Source of the DNA: a virus
DNA length: 64,000 nucleotides
Virus record (IMG/VR): IMGVR_UViG_3300032246_001180
Location: 104,243-168,242 of that record
Direction: 5' to 3' (one strand)
Translations under genes and position numbers: made by a program
Notes under the pieces: model-generated
Databases searched by the model: none
What the model was told of the DNA's origin: nothing
What the model saw: the letters and a program-made list of their open reading frames with translations, nothing else
In this document: positions 14,643-21,658 of the stretch, piece by piece
Position numbering within the stretch: position 1 is the first letter of the stretch
Layout: each line of letters starts with the position of its first letter

Positions 14643-14650
14643 TTATGAAA
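14609..14650 (+). repeat. 42-bp direct repeat, copy 1
   Basis: The 42 bases at 14609-14650 are identical to 15565-15606. They span the last codons of each TctC gene, the stop, the next ribosome site and the first two codons of the following gene. Such a repeat is a natural crossover point for expansion or loss of TctC copies. Confidence 0.9.
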
Positions 14651-15598
14651 TTGAAATTAATTATTGCAGCAATGGTTATGGTAACATCTACATCATTTGC
14701 TCAAGAATGGCCACAAAAACAGGTAAAAGTTATCATTGCTGGAACTCCAGGCAGTGTTTTAGATAATATCTCTAGAACCGTTTTTGAACAAGTATCAAAA
14801 CAAACAGGTAAAGCATTTACAATGGAAAATAAAGCTGGTGCTGGCGGCACCATTGCTTCAACAATTGTTGCTAAATCTTTATCTGATGGCCATACATTAC
14901 TTGTCAATACTATTACACATACTGTTGTTCCTTCAGCATATAAAAATTTGCCTTATAATGTAGAAGAAGATTTTACAAATATATCTGGACTAATTTCTCA
15001 ACCTTTTGCTGTTGCGACAAGTTTAAAATGGAAAACTGTAGGTGAAATTGTAAAATATGGAAAAGAAAATCCTGGTAAATTGAATTATGGAACACCAGGA
15101 GTAGGAAGTTCAGGCCATCTTTTTATGGAAAAATTTTCACATTCAGCAAACTTTAAAATGGAAAATATTCCTTTTCGTGGTTCTCCTGAAGCTATGATTG
15201 AATTAGCAGCTGGAAGAATAGATATCTTTCCGGCACCTGTCAGTCAAGCATTACCTTTTCAAAAAGATGGACGTGTTAATATTGTTGCTGTAACATCACC
15301 GAAACGTTCAGTAAATTTACCAGATGTACCCACAATGTCCGAATCAGGTGTTTTGGGTGCTACATATCTATATTGGATCGGTGTGTTTGGTCCATCTAAA
15401 ATGGATACGAAGCAAACCTCAATCATTAATTCGGAGATACAGCGTGCTCTATCCTCACCTGAAGTTAAATTGAAATTAAATGATTTAGGTATAACAGAAA
15501 CATTTAAAATGACTTCAAACGAATTCGATAATTTTGTTAGAAGTGAAATTAAACACAACGCAGAGATTGTAACCCGTTCTAAAATAACAATGGAGTAA
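14645..15598 (+). CDS. TctC/Bug-family periplasmic solute-binding protein, copy 2
   Basis: A 317-residue paralogue of the preceding gene. The signal peptide is MKLKLIIAAMVMVTSTSFA, then QEWPQKQVKVIIAGTPGSVL. It shares the family blocks (GKAFTMENKAGAGGTIAST, LPDVPTMSESG, YWIGVFGPS) and the identical C-terminus IVTRSKITME. Divergence in the ligand-contacting loops (PLGAGSSLD versus AGTPGSVLD) suggests different ligands. The ribosome site of each following gene (GGAG) is embedded in the ATGGAG codons at the end of each copy, so a gene-plus-RBS unit was duplicated. Confidence 0.92.
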   Translation: MKLKLIIAAMVMVTSTSFAQEWPQKQVKVIIAGTPGSVLDNISRTVFEQVSKQTGKAFTMENKAGAGGTIASTIVAKSLSDGHTLLVNTITHTVVPSAYKNLPYNVEEDFTNISGLISQPFAVATSLKWKTVGEIVKYGKENPGKLNYGTPGVGSSGHLFMEKFSHSANFKMENIPFRGSPEAMIELAAGRIDIFPAPVSQALPFQKDGRVNIVAVTSPKRSVNLPDVPTMSESGVLGATYLYWIGVFGPSKMDTKQTSIINSEIQRALSSPEVKLKLNDLGITETFKMTSNEFDNFVRSEIKHNAEIVTRSKITME

Positions 15599-15606
15599 TT
15601 ATGAAA
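15565..15606 (+). repeat. 42-bp direct repeat, copy 2
   Basis: Second copy of the repeat at 14609-14650, at the junction of the second TctC gene with the gene at 15601. The repeat ends with ATGAAA, which is the start of the next gene in each case. Confidence 0.9.
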
Positions 15607-16227
15607 GTATACATGAATGGATATCCAGATAACTGGTTATCACCTTATACAATCTTGGAGAAGGTTTTCTTTTGGCGTGAGATTGATTATGATGAACCAC
15701 TTATTGATAAATGGTCAAGCCGCCTAACGCCTTTCTGTAATGCATTGCAAAAGGTTCGTAGTTTTTTCAATCCTACAATTCGTTATGTGAAGATTGACCG
15801 TTACGATACATGGTCGATGGATCATACCTTGGCTCATATCATTCACCCAATGCTTATTCAGTTGAAGAAAGATAAGCATGGCGCCCCATTTGTTGATGAT
15901 GAAGATGTGCCTGATGAAATTAAATCTATCAATGCACCACCTAAAAAAGAAGAATACGATACCGATGCATTTCATTTCGACCGTTGGGATTGGGTTATGG
16001 ATCAGATGATTTGGTCTTTTGAACAAGAACTCAGAGATGATGATGAACATCAATTTTTTGACCATTCAGAATATGATGATGTAGACAATCATAAACAATG
16101 GTTCAAAGATTTATCAGAAGGTAAATCCAAAACCAAAGTTGATTGGGATGGTCTTAAAGCACACCAAGCAAAAAAACAAAATGGATTCAGACTGTTTGGT
16201 AAATATTATCAAGCACTTTGGGATTAA
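15601..16227 (+). CDS. conserved phage protein (DRYDTWSMDHTLA family)
   Basis: A 208-residue protein with VKIDRYDTWSMDHTLAHIIH at about residues 63-82, QLKKDKHGAPFVDDEDVPDE near 92-111, and RWDWVMDQMIWSFEQE near 128-143. I recognise this layout from a protein present in very many T4-like phages, often near replication genes; its activity is unknown. It sits directly after the TctC pair and takes its ribosome site from the end of copy 2. Confidence 0.85.
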   Translation: MKVYMNGYPDNWLSPYTILEKVFFWREIDYDEPLIDKWSSRLTPFCNALQKVRSFFNPTIRYVKIDRYDTWSMDHTLAHIIHPMLIQLKKDKHGAPFVDDEDVPDEIKSINAPPKKEEYDTDAFHFDRWDWVMDQMIWSFEQELRDDDEHQFFDHSEYDDVDNHKQWFKDLSEGKSKTKVDWDGLKAHQAKKQNGFRLFGKYYQALWD

Positions 16228-16229
16228 TC

Positions 16230-16466
16230 ATGTTCTCTTACTACTACTATTGGCAATCAATCAAACGTTTCAAACTATCGGAGGAAACTCTCCGTATGAT
16301 GGCACCTGATGTACCGCCAATGCTAGAAGCACAACACGAAATGATTCAGCGTGAAATGGAATATTACCGAAATGAATCTAACAAGTTTACCATTATATGG
16401 TTGATTTTTGTAATCGGTGCCTGTATAATGGGTACTCTATATGTGAAAGGACTGATTCATGTTTGA
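16230..16466 (+). CDS. small membrane protein
   Basis: A 78-residue protein starting MFSYYYYWQSIKRFKLSEET. It has a helical soluble part and one C-terminal transmembrane segment (FTIIWLIFVIGACIMGTLYV, about residues 51-70). The start at 16230 gives the shorter form; 16218 also exists. An intragenic promoter-like sequence (16401-16429) lies in its second half. Function unknown. Confidence 0.65.
   Translation: MFSYYYYWQSIKRFKLSEETLRMMAPDVPPMLEAQHEMIQREMEYYRNESNKFTIIWLIFVIGACIMGTLYVKGLIHV
16401..16429 (+). promoter_or_regulatory. intragenic sigma70-like promoter
   Basis: TTGATT (16401-16406), a 17-base spacer and TATAAT (16424-16429) in CTGTATAATGG, the same extended -10 as in the early promoters. 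It lies inside the upstream coding region, about 30 bases before the gene at 16459, so it could supply extra transcription of the next operon. Confidence 0.5.
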
Positions 16467-16725
16467 TAAACTCTATGTATGGATAGGTAAACATCTAATT
16501 GCTTTGTTTGTAACGGCATTGGTTATTACTCTGACAATGACTGTTGTTAATTTGATTGATGTGGTTCGTAAACCTGCATCTATCAATGTTGCTGAAGGTA
16601 GTATTCAACATCGTTTGGTCTGGTCAACTAAAGGCGAATGTTTCTTTGTTCGACCATATTCAAATGAAACTGTATATTTAATTCGTGTGCAAGATTGTGA
16701 TAAAACTGAGAAAGTTGGTAAATGA
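16459..16725 (+). CDS. single-pass membrane protein
   Basis: An 88-residue protein with one transmembrane segment (ALFVTALVITLTMTVVNLI, about residues 14-32). A probably periplasmic domain with two cysteines follows (CFFVRPY, and QDCDKTEK) that could form a disulfide. It overlaps the previous gene by eight bases and the next by four. Not recognised. Confidence 0.68.
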   Translation: MFDKLYVWIGKHLIALFVTALVITLTMTVVNLIDVVRKPASINVAEGSIQHRLVWSTKGECFFVRPYSNETVYLIRVQDCDKTEKVGK

Positions 16726-16898
16726 AACCTAATAAAGATTTTAAATTGAGCAAAACTACTAAACGTATGTTAGCTAATTTTACGGACAAAAATCAACGTG
16801 GAGAATGGAAACGCTTGATGATTAGTGCAGAAATTGCTGAAAAGCAGGCTAGAATGGCCAAATTGACATTTAATAAATCCAACCAAGGAGATGAGTGA
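16722..16898 (+). CDS. 58-residue basic protein
   Basis: ATGA overlap with the upstream gene. The product starts MKPNKDFKLSKTTKRMLANF and is Lys/Arg rich and helical. A GGAG inside its last codons serves as the ribosome site of the next gene, which starts in its stop (TGATG). It resembles small basic phage proteins in T4-like genomes; it may bind nucleic acid. Confidence 0.65.
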   Translation: MKPNKDFKLSKTTKRMLANFTDKNQRGEWKRLMISAEIAEKQARMAKLTFNKSNQGDE

Positions 16899-17173
16899 TG
16901 AGTTTATTTGTAGAAGTGAATAGCATTGATAAACAATGTAAAGTTATTATTAACTTAGATGAGGTAGTTGAAATTGCCCCTTTAGTTGAAGGTGGTTGTG
17001 CCATTTTCTTTTCTGATGGTGCAGGCATGAACTCAAAAACTGCTATCAAAGTTAGTGATGATTATGATATTTTCAAACAGTTTGTTTTGCAAACCGTATC
17101 AACTGAAGATATTCAGAAAAAAGTTAAATCACTCAAAGCACAAGTACCTGCATACGAAATTCCTAAACTGTAA
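16898..17173 (+). CDS. small hypothetical protein
   Basis: A 91-residue protein beginning MSLFVEVNSIDKQCKVIINL, with beta strands in the first half (DEVVEIAPLVEGGCAIFFSD) and a Lys-rich helix at the end. The TGATG junction fixes the start. The N-terminal part looks like a compact PH- or SH3-like beta domain, without a confident match. Confidence 0.7.
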   Translation: MSLFVEVNSIDKQCKVIINLDEVVEIAPLVEGGCAIFFSDGAGMNSKTAIKVSDDYDIFKQFVLQTVSTEDIQKKVKSLKAQVPAYEIPKL

Positions 17174-17181
17174 CACATAAA

Positions 17182-17469
17182 ATGATCCATGATTTGTTCC
17201 GACCCACACTTGAATGGATAAAAGATGATTGGACTTCTAATCGCTTGCGTTTTGTTGTTGAGTTGTTTGCTTGGGCTATTAGCATCGGGTGTTCTATTAC
17301 TATGGCAACCACAGTCCCGAATCCTCCTTTACTCACGCTATATCCTATTTGGATTTCTGGCTGTGCTATGTATGCTTGGGCTGCTTATACTCGGAAATCT
17401 TTTGGGATGCTTGCTAACTACCTACTGTTAACAACTATTGATACTATTGGTTTAATTCGGATGTTATAA
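17182..17469 (+). CDS. small polytopic membrane protein
   Basis: A 95-residue protein with about three hydrophobic segments: FVVELFAWAISIGCSITMAT near residues 24-43, then WISGCAMYAWAAYT and YLLLTTIDTIGLI. Homologues in T4-like phages are common and have been likened to fragments of the PnuC transporter family, but that link is weak. Shares a TAATG junction with the next membrane peptide. Confidence 0.72.
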   Translation: MIHDLFRPTLEWIKDDWTSNRLRFVVELFAWAISIGCSITMATTVPNPPLLTLYPIWISGCAMYAWAAYTRKSFGMLANYLLLTTIDTIGLIRML

Positions 17470-17618
17470 TGTGGCGACTATGGGCAAAAGCACTTGGAGA
17501 AAAATATGGTAGAACGGATCGTGAGGCGGATAAAATCGCTATCATCAGAACAATTATCGTTGTATCTTATCTCATTACTAATTCTTTTATTATTGCTGGG
17601 GTTTTAAGGCATTGGTAA
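17469..17618 (+). CDS. 49-residue membrane peptide
   Basis: TAATG overlap with the upstream gene. The product, MWRLWAKALGEKYGRTDREA then IIRTIIVVSYLITNSFIIAG, has an amphipathic start, one transmembrane helix and ends LRHW. I recall near-identical small peptides beside the same membrane protein in other T4-like phages, so it is a real conserved gene. Function unknown. Confidence 0.7.
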   Translation: MWRLWAKALGEKYGRTDREADKIAIIRTIIVVSYLITNSFIIAGVLRHW

Positions 17619-17621
17619 ACC

Positions 17622-18194
17622 ATGACATTTGAAACTATTGTTATTGATGATGTATTGCCAAAAGAATATGCCGATAAGATAGAAAGAATACACATTAGTG
17701 GATCCTTTCCTTGGACTTTCAACGTTGATATGACTTTGCCGGCTGAGTTAAGAACGAAACTACCTAATTATATTAACACTCCAGGTTTTACCCATGCATC
17801 GGTACATCTTAAAAAACAAGTTAGTCAATATATTGCCCAATTTGCTAAAATAGTTTATTATACTTTACAGAAAATAAACTATACAAAAAGTTATGAAATA
17901 ATTGTTTGTCGTTCCTTTATGTTGTTGCCAACTCCTAAAGTTGAGGAATTTACAACTAAACATATAGATACGGAAACACCTCATTTGGTTATTTTATATT
18001 ATGTGAATGATACCGATGGAGATACCTATTTATTCGGTAAAGAAAAAGATAGTGAGCTGGTACAAAAAGTTTCGCCTCAAAAAAATCGAGCTGTAATTTT
18101 TGACGGATCAAATTACCATGCAAGTAGTTTGCCAACCAACAAACATAGAATTGTAATGAACTTTAATCTTGAAATTGAAAATGATGACCTATGA
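17622..18194 (+). CDS. 2OG-Fe(II) oxygenase-like protein
   Basis: A 190-residue protein with the iron-binding triad of 2-oxoglutarate dioxygenases: H114-x-D116 (TTKHIDTETPHL) and H166 (NYHASSLP), followed by R176 as a 2-oxoglutarate contact. The double-stranded beta-helix pattern spans residues 90-185. T4-like phages often carry such genes; the substrate may be protein or nucleic acid. It is the first of several oxygenase-like genes in the window. Confidence 0.8.
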   Translation: MTFETIVIDDVLPKEYADKIERIHISGSFPWTFNVDMTLPAELRTKLPNYINTPGFTHASVHLKKQVSQYIAQFAKIVYYTLQKINYTKSYEIIVCRSFMLLPTPKVEEFTTKHIDTETPHLVILYYVNDTDGDTYLFGKEKDSELVQKVSPQKNRAVIFDGSNYHASSLPTNKHRIVMNFNLEIENDDL

Positions 18195-18799
18195 ATATTT
18201 TTTATCTTGACAATCATCCACAAACGTGTGCAGAAATGCACGTTGATAAACATTGCATAAAGATGATACTTGAATATGCTCAATTACTTTCTACCGCACA
18301 CCGTGTTCTTGACGGCGTTCTTACTGTTGGTCTATCTGAGTCTGGTCGCAAACGGAAGCAATACGTTCTCTCTGATAGCCGTGAGCAAATGCTTTATTCC
18401 GCTACTCATGTTAATCATCCTTCAGCAGTTTGGGTAAGACAAAGTGTTCAAAACTATATGTGGTTAGCTGAACTACTTGAATGTCTTTGTGGTGAATACT
18501 CTTATCGATATGGTAAAGTACATAAAGTACAACGTGATGGTCTTATGCAACTATTGAAGAATGAATTCCCTAAGAATCTTCCTATTGCACCGTTCACAGA
18601 ACCCACACCAGCTATGCCTGATGATGTAAAAGTGGTAGGTGATTCTGTTGCTTCTTATCACAATTATTATTTCAAAAACAAGCAACATCTTATTTCTTGG
18701 AAAGGTAAGATAAATAGTAGACCAACTCCTCCTTGGTGGAGTGAATTATGTTTGAATGCCTTATCAGAAGAAAATAGAAAACTTGGATTGGAATATTAA
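18191..18799 (+). CDS. conserved phage protein (DNHPQTCAEMHVDKH family)
   Basis: A 202-residue protein starting MNIFYLDNHPQTCAEMHVDK, with ILEYAQLLSTAHRVLDG near residues 28-44 and VWVRQSVQNYMWLAELLECL near 79-98. The His/Asp-rich start could bind metal. I know the family from T4-like phages, where its function is unassigned; a remote link to DNA glycosylase-type proteins has been suggested to me by the start only and is not secure. Confidence 0.82.
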   Translation: MNIFYLDNHPQTCAEMHVDKHCIKMILEYAQLLSTAHRVLDGVLTVGLSESGRKRKQYVLSDSREQMLYSATHVNHPSAVWVRQSVQNYMWLAELLECLCGEYSYRYGKVHKVQRDGLMQLLKNEFPKNLPIAPFTEPTPAMPDDVKVVGDSVASYHNYYFKNKQHLISWKGKINSRPTPPWWSELCLNALSEENRKLGLEY

Positions 18800-19080
18800 T
18801 GCCCACATATGATTTTATGAATAGTGTTACTAACGAAGTCGAAGAACATCGTATGTCTTACACCGAATTGGATGACTTTCTAAAAAATAATCCGAATTTA
18901 TCTCGTCATTTTTCACCCGAAAATCTTCCAATTTTTGGTGATGGTATGCGTATGAATACTCCTGGTATGGGTCAACCAGATTCTACTTTTGAAAAATATG
19001 TAATTGGTCGTATGAAAGAAACAATTCCAGGTAATACAATCAAAGACGGACACAAAACAAAAGGATCAAGAGAATGGTAA
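18799..19080 (+). CDS. FmdB-like small protein lacking zinc cysteines
   Basis: A 93-residue protein starting MPTYDFMNSVTNEVEEHRMS. The MPTYxF start and its position match the FmdB-type zinc-ribbon family seen in T4-like phages, but the usual CxxC pairs are absent, so this is a degenerate, non-zinc version. The end is Lys/Gly rich. It overlaps the next small gene by seven bases. Confidence 0.7.
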   Translation: MPTYDFMNSVTNEVEEHRMSYTELDDFLKNNPNLSRHFSPENLPIFGDGMRMNTPGMGQPDSTFEKYVIGRMKETIPGNTIKDGHKTKGSREW

Positions 19081-19229
19081 TTGACAAAGTGCAGATACCT
19101 TATCTTCTAACACCAAAGAAACCAACTCACCGTAAAGTTGAGCCTGTAACTCCTATTGTACCAACACAAAAAGTGCAACGGGAAATTCCTCGTTTGTTTA
19201 CATATGAACCGAGTAAAAAAAGAAAATGA
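19074..19229 (+). CDS. 51-residue Pro/Lys-rich protein
   Basis: ATG lies inside the end of the FmdB-like gene. The product starts MVIDKVQIPYLLTPKKPTHR and has Pro/Val/Thr/Lys-rich sequence ending EPSKKRK. The frame fills the gap between two solid genes. Probably disordered; function unknown. Confidence 0.5.
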   Translation: MVIDKVQIPYLLTPKKPTHRKVEPVTPIVPTQKVQREIPRLFTYEPSKKRK

Positions 19230-19235
19230 TATATA

Positions 19236-19892
19236 ATGTTCAACTATTGTCCACCAAAAGAATTACCTGATTTACAATCAGAAACTTTCCCTGACGGAAA
19301 AAGATATTACAAATTACTTGATGGTACAAAACTACCTTCTGTAACTACCGTATTGGGTGCTATGAAAAAAGATGCAATCATGGCATGGCGCCAGCGTGTT
19401 GGTGAAGCCACCGCTAATGCAATATCAAAGAAAGCCACGGGTCGTGGTACTAACGTACATACTTTGTGTGAACGATATTTGAACAATGAAGATATGGGCA
19501 CCATGATGCCTGATGCATTAGAGATGTTCTATTCTCTAAAACCATTTTTGAATAATATCAATAATATACACTACCAAGAACAGGCACTTTGGTCTAAACA
19601 ATTAGGTTTGGCCGGTCGTGTAGACTGTATTGGTGAATATAATGGCGAGTTATCAGTTATAGATTTTAAAACTTCCAAAAAAATCAAAACCAAAGTTCAG
19701 ATTGAAGATTACTTCTGGCAGACCGCAGCGTATGCTTTGATGTATGAGGAGATGATTGGACTTCCAATCAATAACCTTGTTGTTATTATGGCTGTAGAAA
19801 ATGAACAACCTTTAGTATTTGAAGAAAAAACGGAAAACCACATTGATGGGTTGGTGAAAGCAATTCAATTTTATAAGGACCAATACAAATGA
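19236..19892 (+). CDS. PD-(D/E)XK nuclease, RecB/Cas4-like
   Basis: A 218-residue protein with motif order typical of RecB-like exonucleases: H75 (GTNVHTLCERYL), E115 region (YQEQALWS), G-R-V-D130 (LGLAGRVDCIGE), D143-x-K145 (VIDFKTSKK), then QTAAYALMYEE. Metal-dependent DNA cleavage is expected. The phage family is widespread in T4-like genomes and may process DNA ends during replication or recombination. An N-terminal segment with KLPSVTTVLG is also family-typical. Confidence 0.88.
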   Translation: MFNYCPPKELPDLQSETFPDGKRYYKLLDGTKLPSVTTVLGAMKKDAIMAWRQRVGEATANAISKKATGRGTNVHTLCERYLNNEDMGTMMPDALEMFYSLKPFLNNINNIHYQEQALWSKQLGLAGRVDCIGEYNGELSVIDFKTSKKIKTKVQIEDYFWQTAAYALMYEEMIGLPINNLVVIMAVENEQPLVFEEKTENHIDGLVKAIQFYKDQYK

Positions 19893-20524
19893 GTTTACAA
19901 TTGTTATTTGATTATATTTGGATTAGAAAATTAAATTTAAATGTTAATACGATTAAACAATCATGTATCAAAATGGAAAGTTTTATCAATGAGAACTTTC
20001 CCGACTATAAACAAAATCCACTTTACGAACAAACAAACAAAGTATTGGAATCAAATTCACCTGATACAACAAATGCATATTTTGATTACAATTTAATGTT
20101 GTATCCTCAACAAGGATTTCATGAGTTGTTTGTATCAATAAGAGAAACATTCAATTTAGTCAGAAAAAAAAATAATGTAAAATTTAATCAATTCTATATG
20201 CAATGTTGGTTGAATACTTATGATGTAGGTCAAAAATTAGAATGGCATGGCCATTTTCCACCAGAAGTTAAATCTTGGCATGGGTTTTATTGTGTGAATG
20301 TTAAAGATTCTGTAACCTCATACAGAATTCCACCAAATGGTAAATTAGTTAATCTAAACTGTAAAGATGATTTACTGGTAATCAGTAAGAGCGATGGAGA
20401 TACACATTGTACTTCAGATTGGAATTATGAAAACGACAAAAGAATTACAATTGCTTTTGATATCGTACCAGCTCCATTCATAGCTTCACAGAAGATGTTA
20501 CTTAATCACTGGATACCATTATAA
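19889..20524 (+). CDS. 2OG-Fe(II) oxygenase-like protein, altered metal site
   Basis: A 211-residue protein with a predicted double-stranded beta-helix. The metal region reads WHGHFPP (H120-x-H122), followed by RIPPNGKLV, H173 and R185-x-T. Family members normally have H-x-D; here the second position is His, so activity may be altered or the metal site different. The C-terminal part resembles phage 2OG-oxygenases of the putative Fe-oxygenase group. It overlaps the nuclease gene by four bases. Confidence 0.65.
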   Translation: MSLQLLFDYIWIRKLNLNVNTIKQSCIKMESFINENFPDYKQNPLYEQTNKVLESNSPDTTNAYFDYNLMLYPQQGFHELFVSIRETFNLVRKKNNVKFNQFYMQCWLNTYDVGQKLEWHGHFPPEVKSWHGFYCVNVKDSVTSYRIPPNGKLVNLNCKDDLLVISKSDGDTHCTSDWNYENDKRITIAFDIVPAPFIASQKMLLNHWIPL

Positions 20525-20527
20525 ATA
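20520..20527 (+). promoter_or_regulatory. T4-late-like promoter motif TATAAATA
   Basis: Exact match to the T4 late -10 consensus at the end of the previous gene, 24 bases before the start of the secreted nuclease at 20551. A short ACCCC/GGGGT inverted repeat (about 20528-20546) overlaps the ribosome site AGGGG. gp33, a late transcription coactivator, is encoded nearby at 22810. Confidence 0.5.
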
Positions 20528-20550
20528 TACCCCATACAAAAGGGGTAATA

Positions 20551-21387
20551 ATGAAAACTATAAAAACAATCTTTGGTATCACGTTAATTGGTTTATTACT
20601 GATTTCGATTAACAATGCGTTTGCATGGACACAAAGACCTAATTTTCCACAAGAGCAATGTGCAGTTCACGCACCTTACGGATTTCCACAGGCCGCAGGT
20701 TCACCAATCTGCCGTCAAGCATATTATGTTGACTATGATGCAGCTGCAAAGTTGCCAAAGGTTGTAACATACACTTTAACACCACCAAATGCAATAGGTT
20801 GTGTTGCTAGAACTAACGCATTTACAGCAGACCAATCGATTCAGAATGGCGCCAGACCAGATGACTACGCAGCCACAGGTTACGATAAAGGTCATATGGC
20901 ACCTGATGGTGATTTAAGTTGGGACCAACAAGTTGAATATGAATCGTTTTTGATGACCAATATGAGTCCTCAAGCAGGTTCATTGAACAGAGGTATTTGG
21001 AAGTTGTTGGAAACATCTGTGCGTGGCTGGGTTGTACAACGCAATCAAGTATATACAATTTATGTTGGTGGTGTTTACAACGCAAATGATAAACGAATTG
21101 GTACTGGTGTTGTTGTACCAAATGCATTTTATAAAATTGTAATTAATCAATCAACAAACGAAGTTGCTGGTTGGTATTTCCCTCATGTGGCACCTTATCC
21201 AAATTTAGGTAATGATTTGACAAAGTTTAGAGCAAGTGTTGGACAAATACAACAAGCAGCAGGTGTACGTTTTGGTTTCCCAGCAACAGCAAGAGAGATA
21301 GCAGTTGGTCAAGAATGGCCAGTTGATTATGGTGCATTAACAAACGCTAAGCGTGCTAAATGTGGTAGTAATGCATCTGCTGATTGA
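20551..21387 (+). CDS. secreted DNA/RNA non-specific endonuclease (NucA-type)
   Basis: A 278-residue protein with a signal peptide (TIFGITLIGLLLISINNAFA, cleavage near 25). The beta-beta-alpha metal nuclease core has D112-K-G-H115 (the DRGH motif with Lys for Arg) and TNMSPQAGSLNRGIWKLLE, carrying the conserved Asn and Glu. Such nucleases cut DNA and RNA outside the cytoplasm, so host chromosome breakdown would need export or lysis. Possible roles are degrading competing incoming DNA or released nucleic acid. It is probably a late gene from its upstream motif. Confidence 0.88.
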   Translation: MKTIKTIFGITLIGLLLISINNAFAWTQRPNFPQEQCAVHAPYGFPQAAGSPICRQAYYVDYDAAAKLPKVVTYTLTPPNAIGCVARTNAFTADQSIQNGARPDDYAATGYDKGHMAPDGDLSWDQQVEYESFLMTNMSPQAGSLNRGIWKLLETSVRGWVVQRNQVYTIYVGGVYNANDKRIGTGVVVPNAFYKIVINQSTNEVAGWYFPHVAPYPNLGNDLTKFRASVGQIQQAAGVRFGFPATAREIAVGQEWPVDYGALTNAKRAKCGSNASAD

Positions 21388-21410
21388 CTTTTTAGCAAGG
21401 AGCATATATA

Positions 21411-21542
21411 ATGAACTTTAAACGTAAAAAAACAAAGAGGTGCGTTCGTTGTACAATGTGTACACAGCATCGATGGTTAGGTAACAACAAAGGTCGTAAA
21501 CCTATCCGTGATATGCGAAACGAACAAAAAGAATTGTTGTAA
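21411..21542 (+). CDS. 43-residue Cys-rich basic protein
   Basis: ATG after AAGGAG; the product starts MNFKRKKTKRCVRCTMCTQH. It has CVRCTMC (C-x-x-C-x-x-C) plus a nearby His, which could bind zinc. It is very basic. It lies directly before the tmRNA acceptor piece, whose likely processed 5' end falls near this gene's stop. Small zinc peptides of this kind often bind RNA or ribosomes, by inference only. Confidence 0.6.
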   Translation: MNFKRKKTKRCVRCTMCTQHRWLGNNKGRKPIRDMRNEQKELL

Positions 21543-21597
21543 TCCCTTCTAAGCGAAGGACTTCTGGACGGGGGTGCGAATCCCCCCAGCTCCACCA
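21543..21597 (+). ncRNA. ssrA: tmRNA acceptor piece
   Basis: The T arm is GGGGG, loop TGCGAAT, CCCCC (about 21570-21586), then CAGCTCC, discriminator A and an encoded CCA at 21595-21597. Upstream a CCTTC/GAAGG hairpin spans 21544-21560. GGAC before the T arm is the usual tmRNA junction. The exact 5' end cannot be read from sequence. Confidence 0.88.
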
Positions 21598-21658
21598 ATT
21601 ATCTACTTTTATCCGGAAACAGATAATTATTCGGATTAAATAAAAGTGTATAATTGAT

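Noticed and set aside
13695-17618. A complete tripartite tricarboxylate transporter
   Set aside because: Only TctC-type binding proteins are present. The small membrane proteins at 16230-17618 are far too short for TctA, and do not resemble TctB.
18191-18799. Pyrimidine-dimer glycosylase (DenV-like)
   Set aside because: The start is vaguely similar in length and His/Asp content, but no diagnostic motif could be matched; left as an unassigned conserved protein.
21392-21598. Reverse-strand 68-codon frame reading ELGGFAPPSRS
   Set aside because: It is the antisense of the tmRNA T arm and acceptor stem plus the small gene at 21411; such frames are a common false call over tRNA-like genes.
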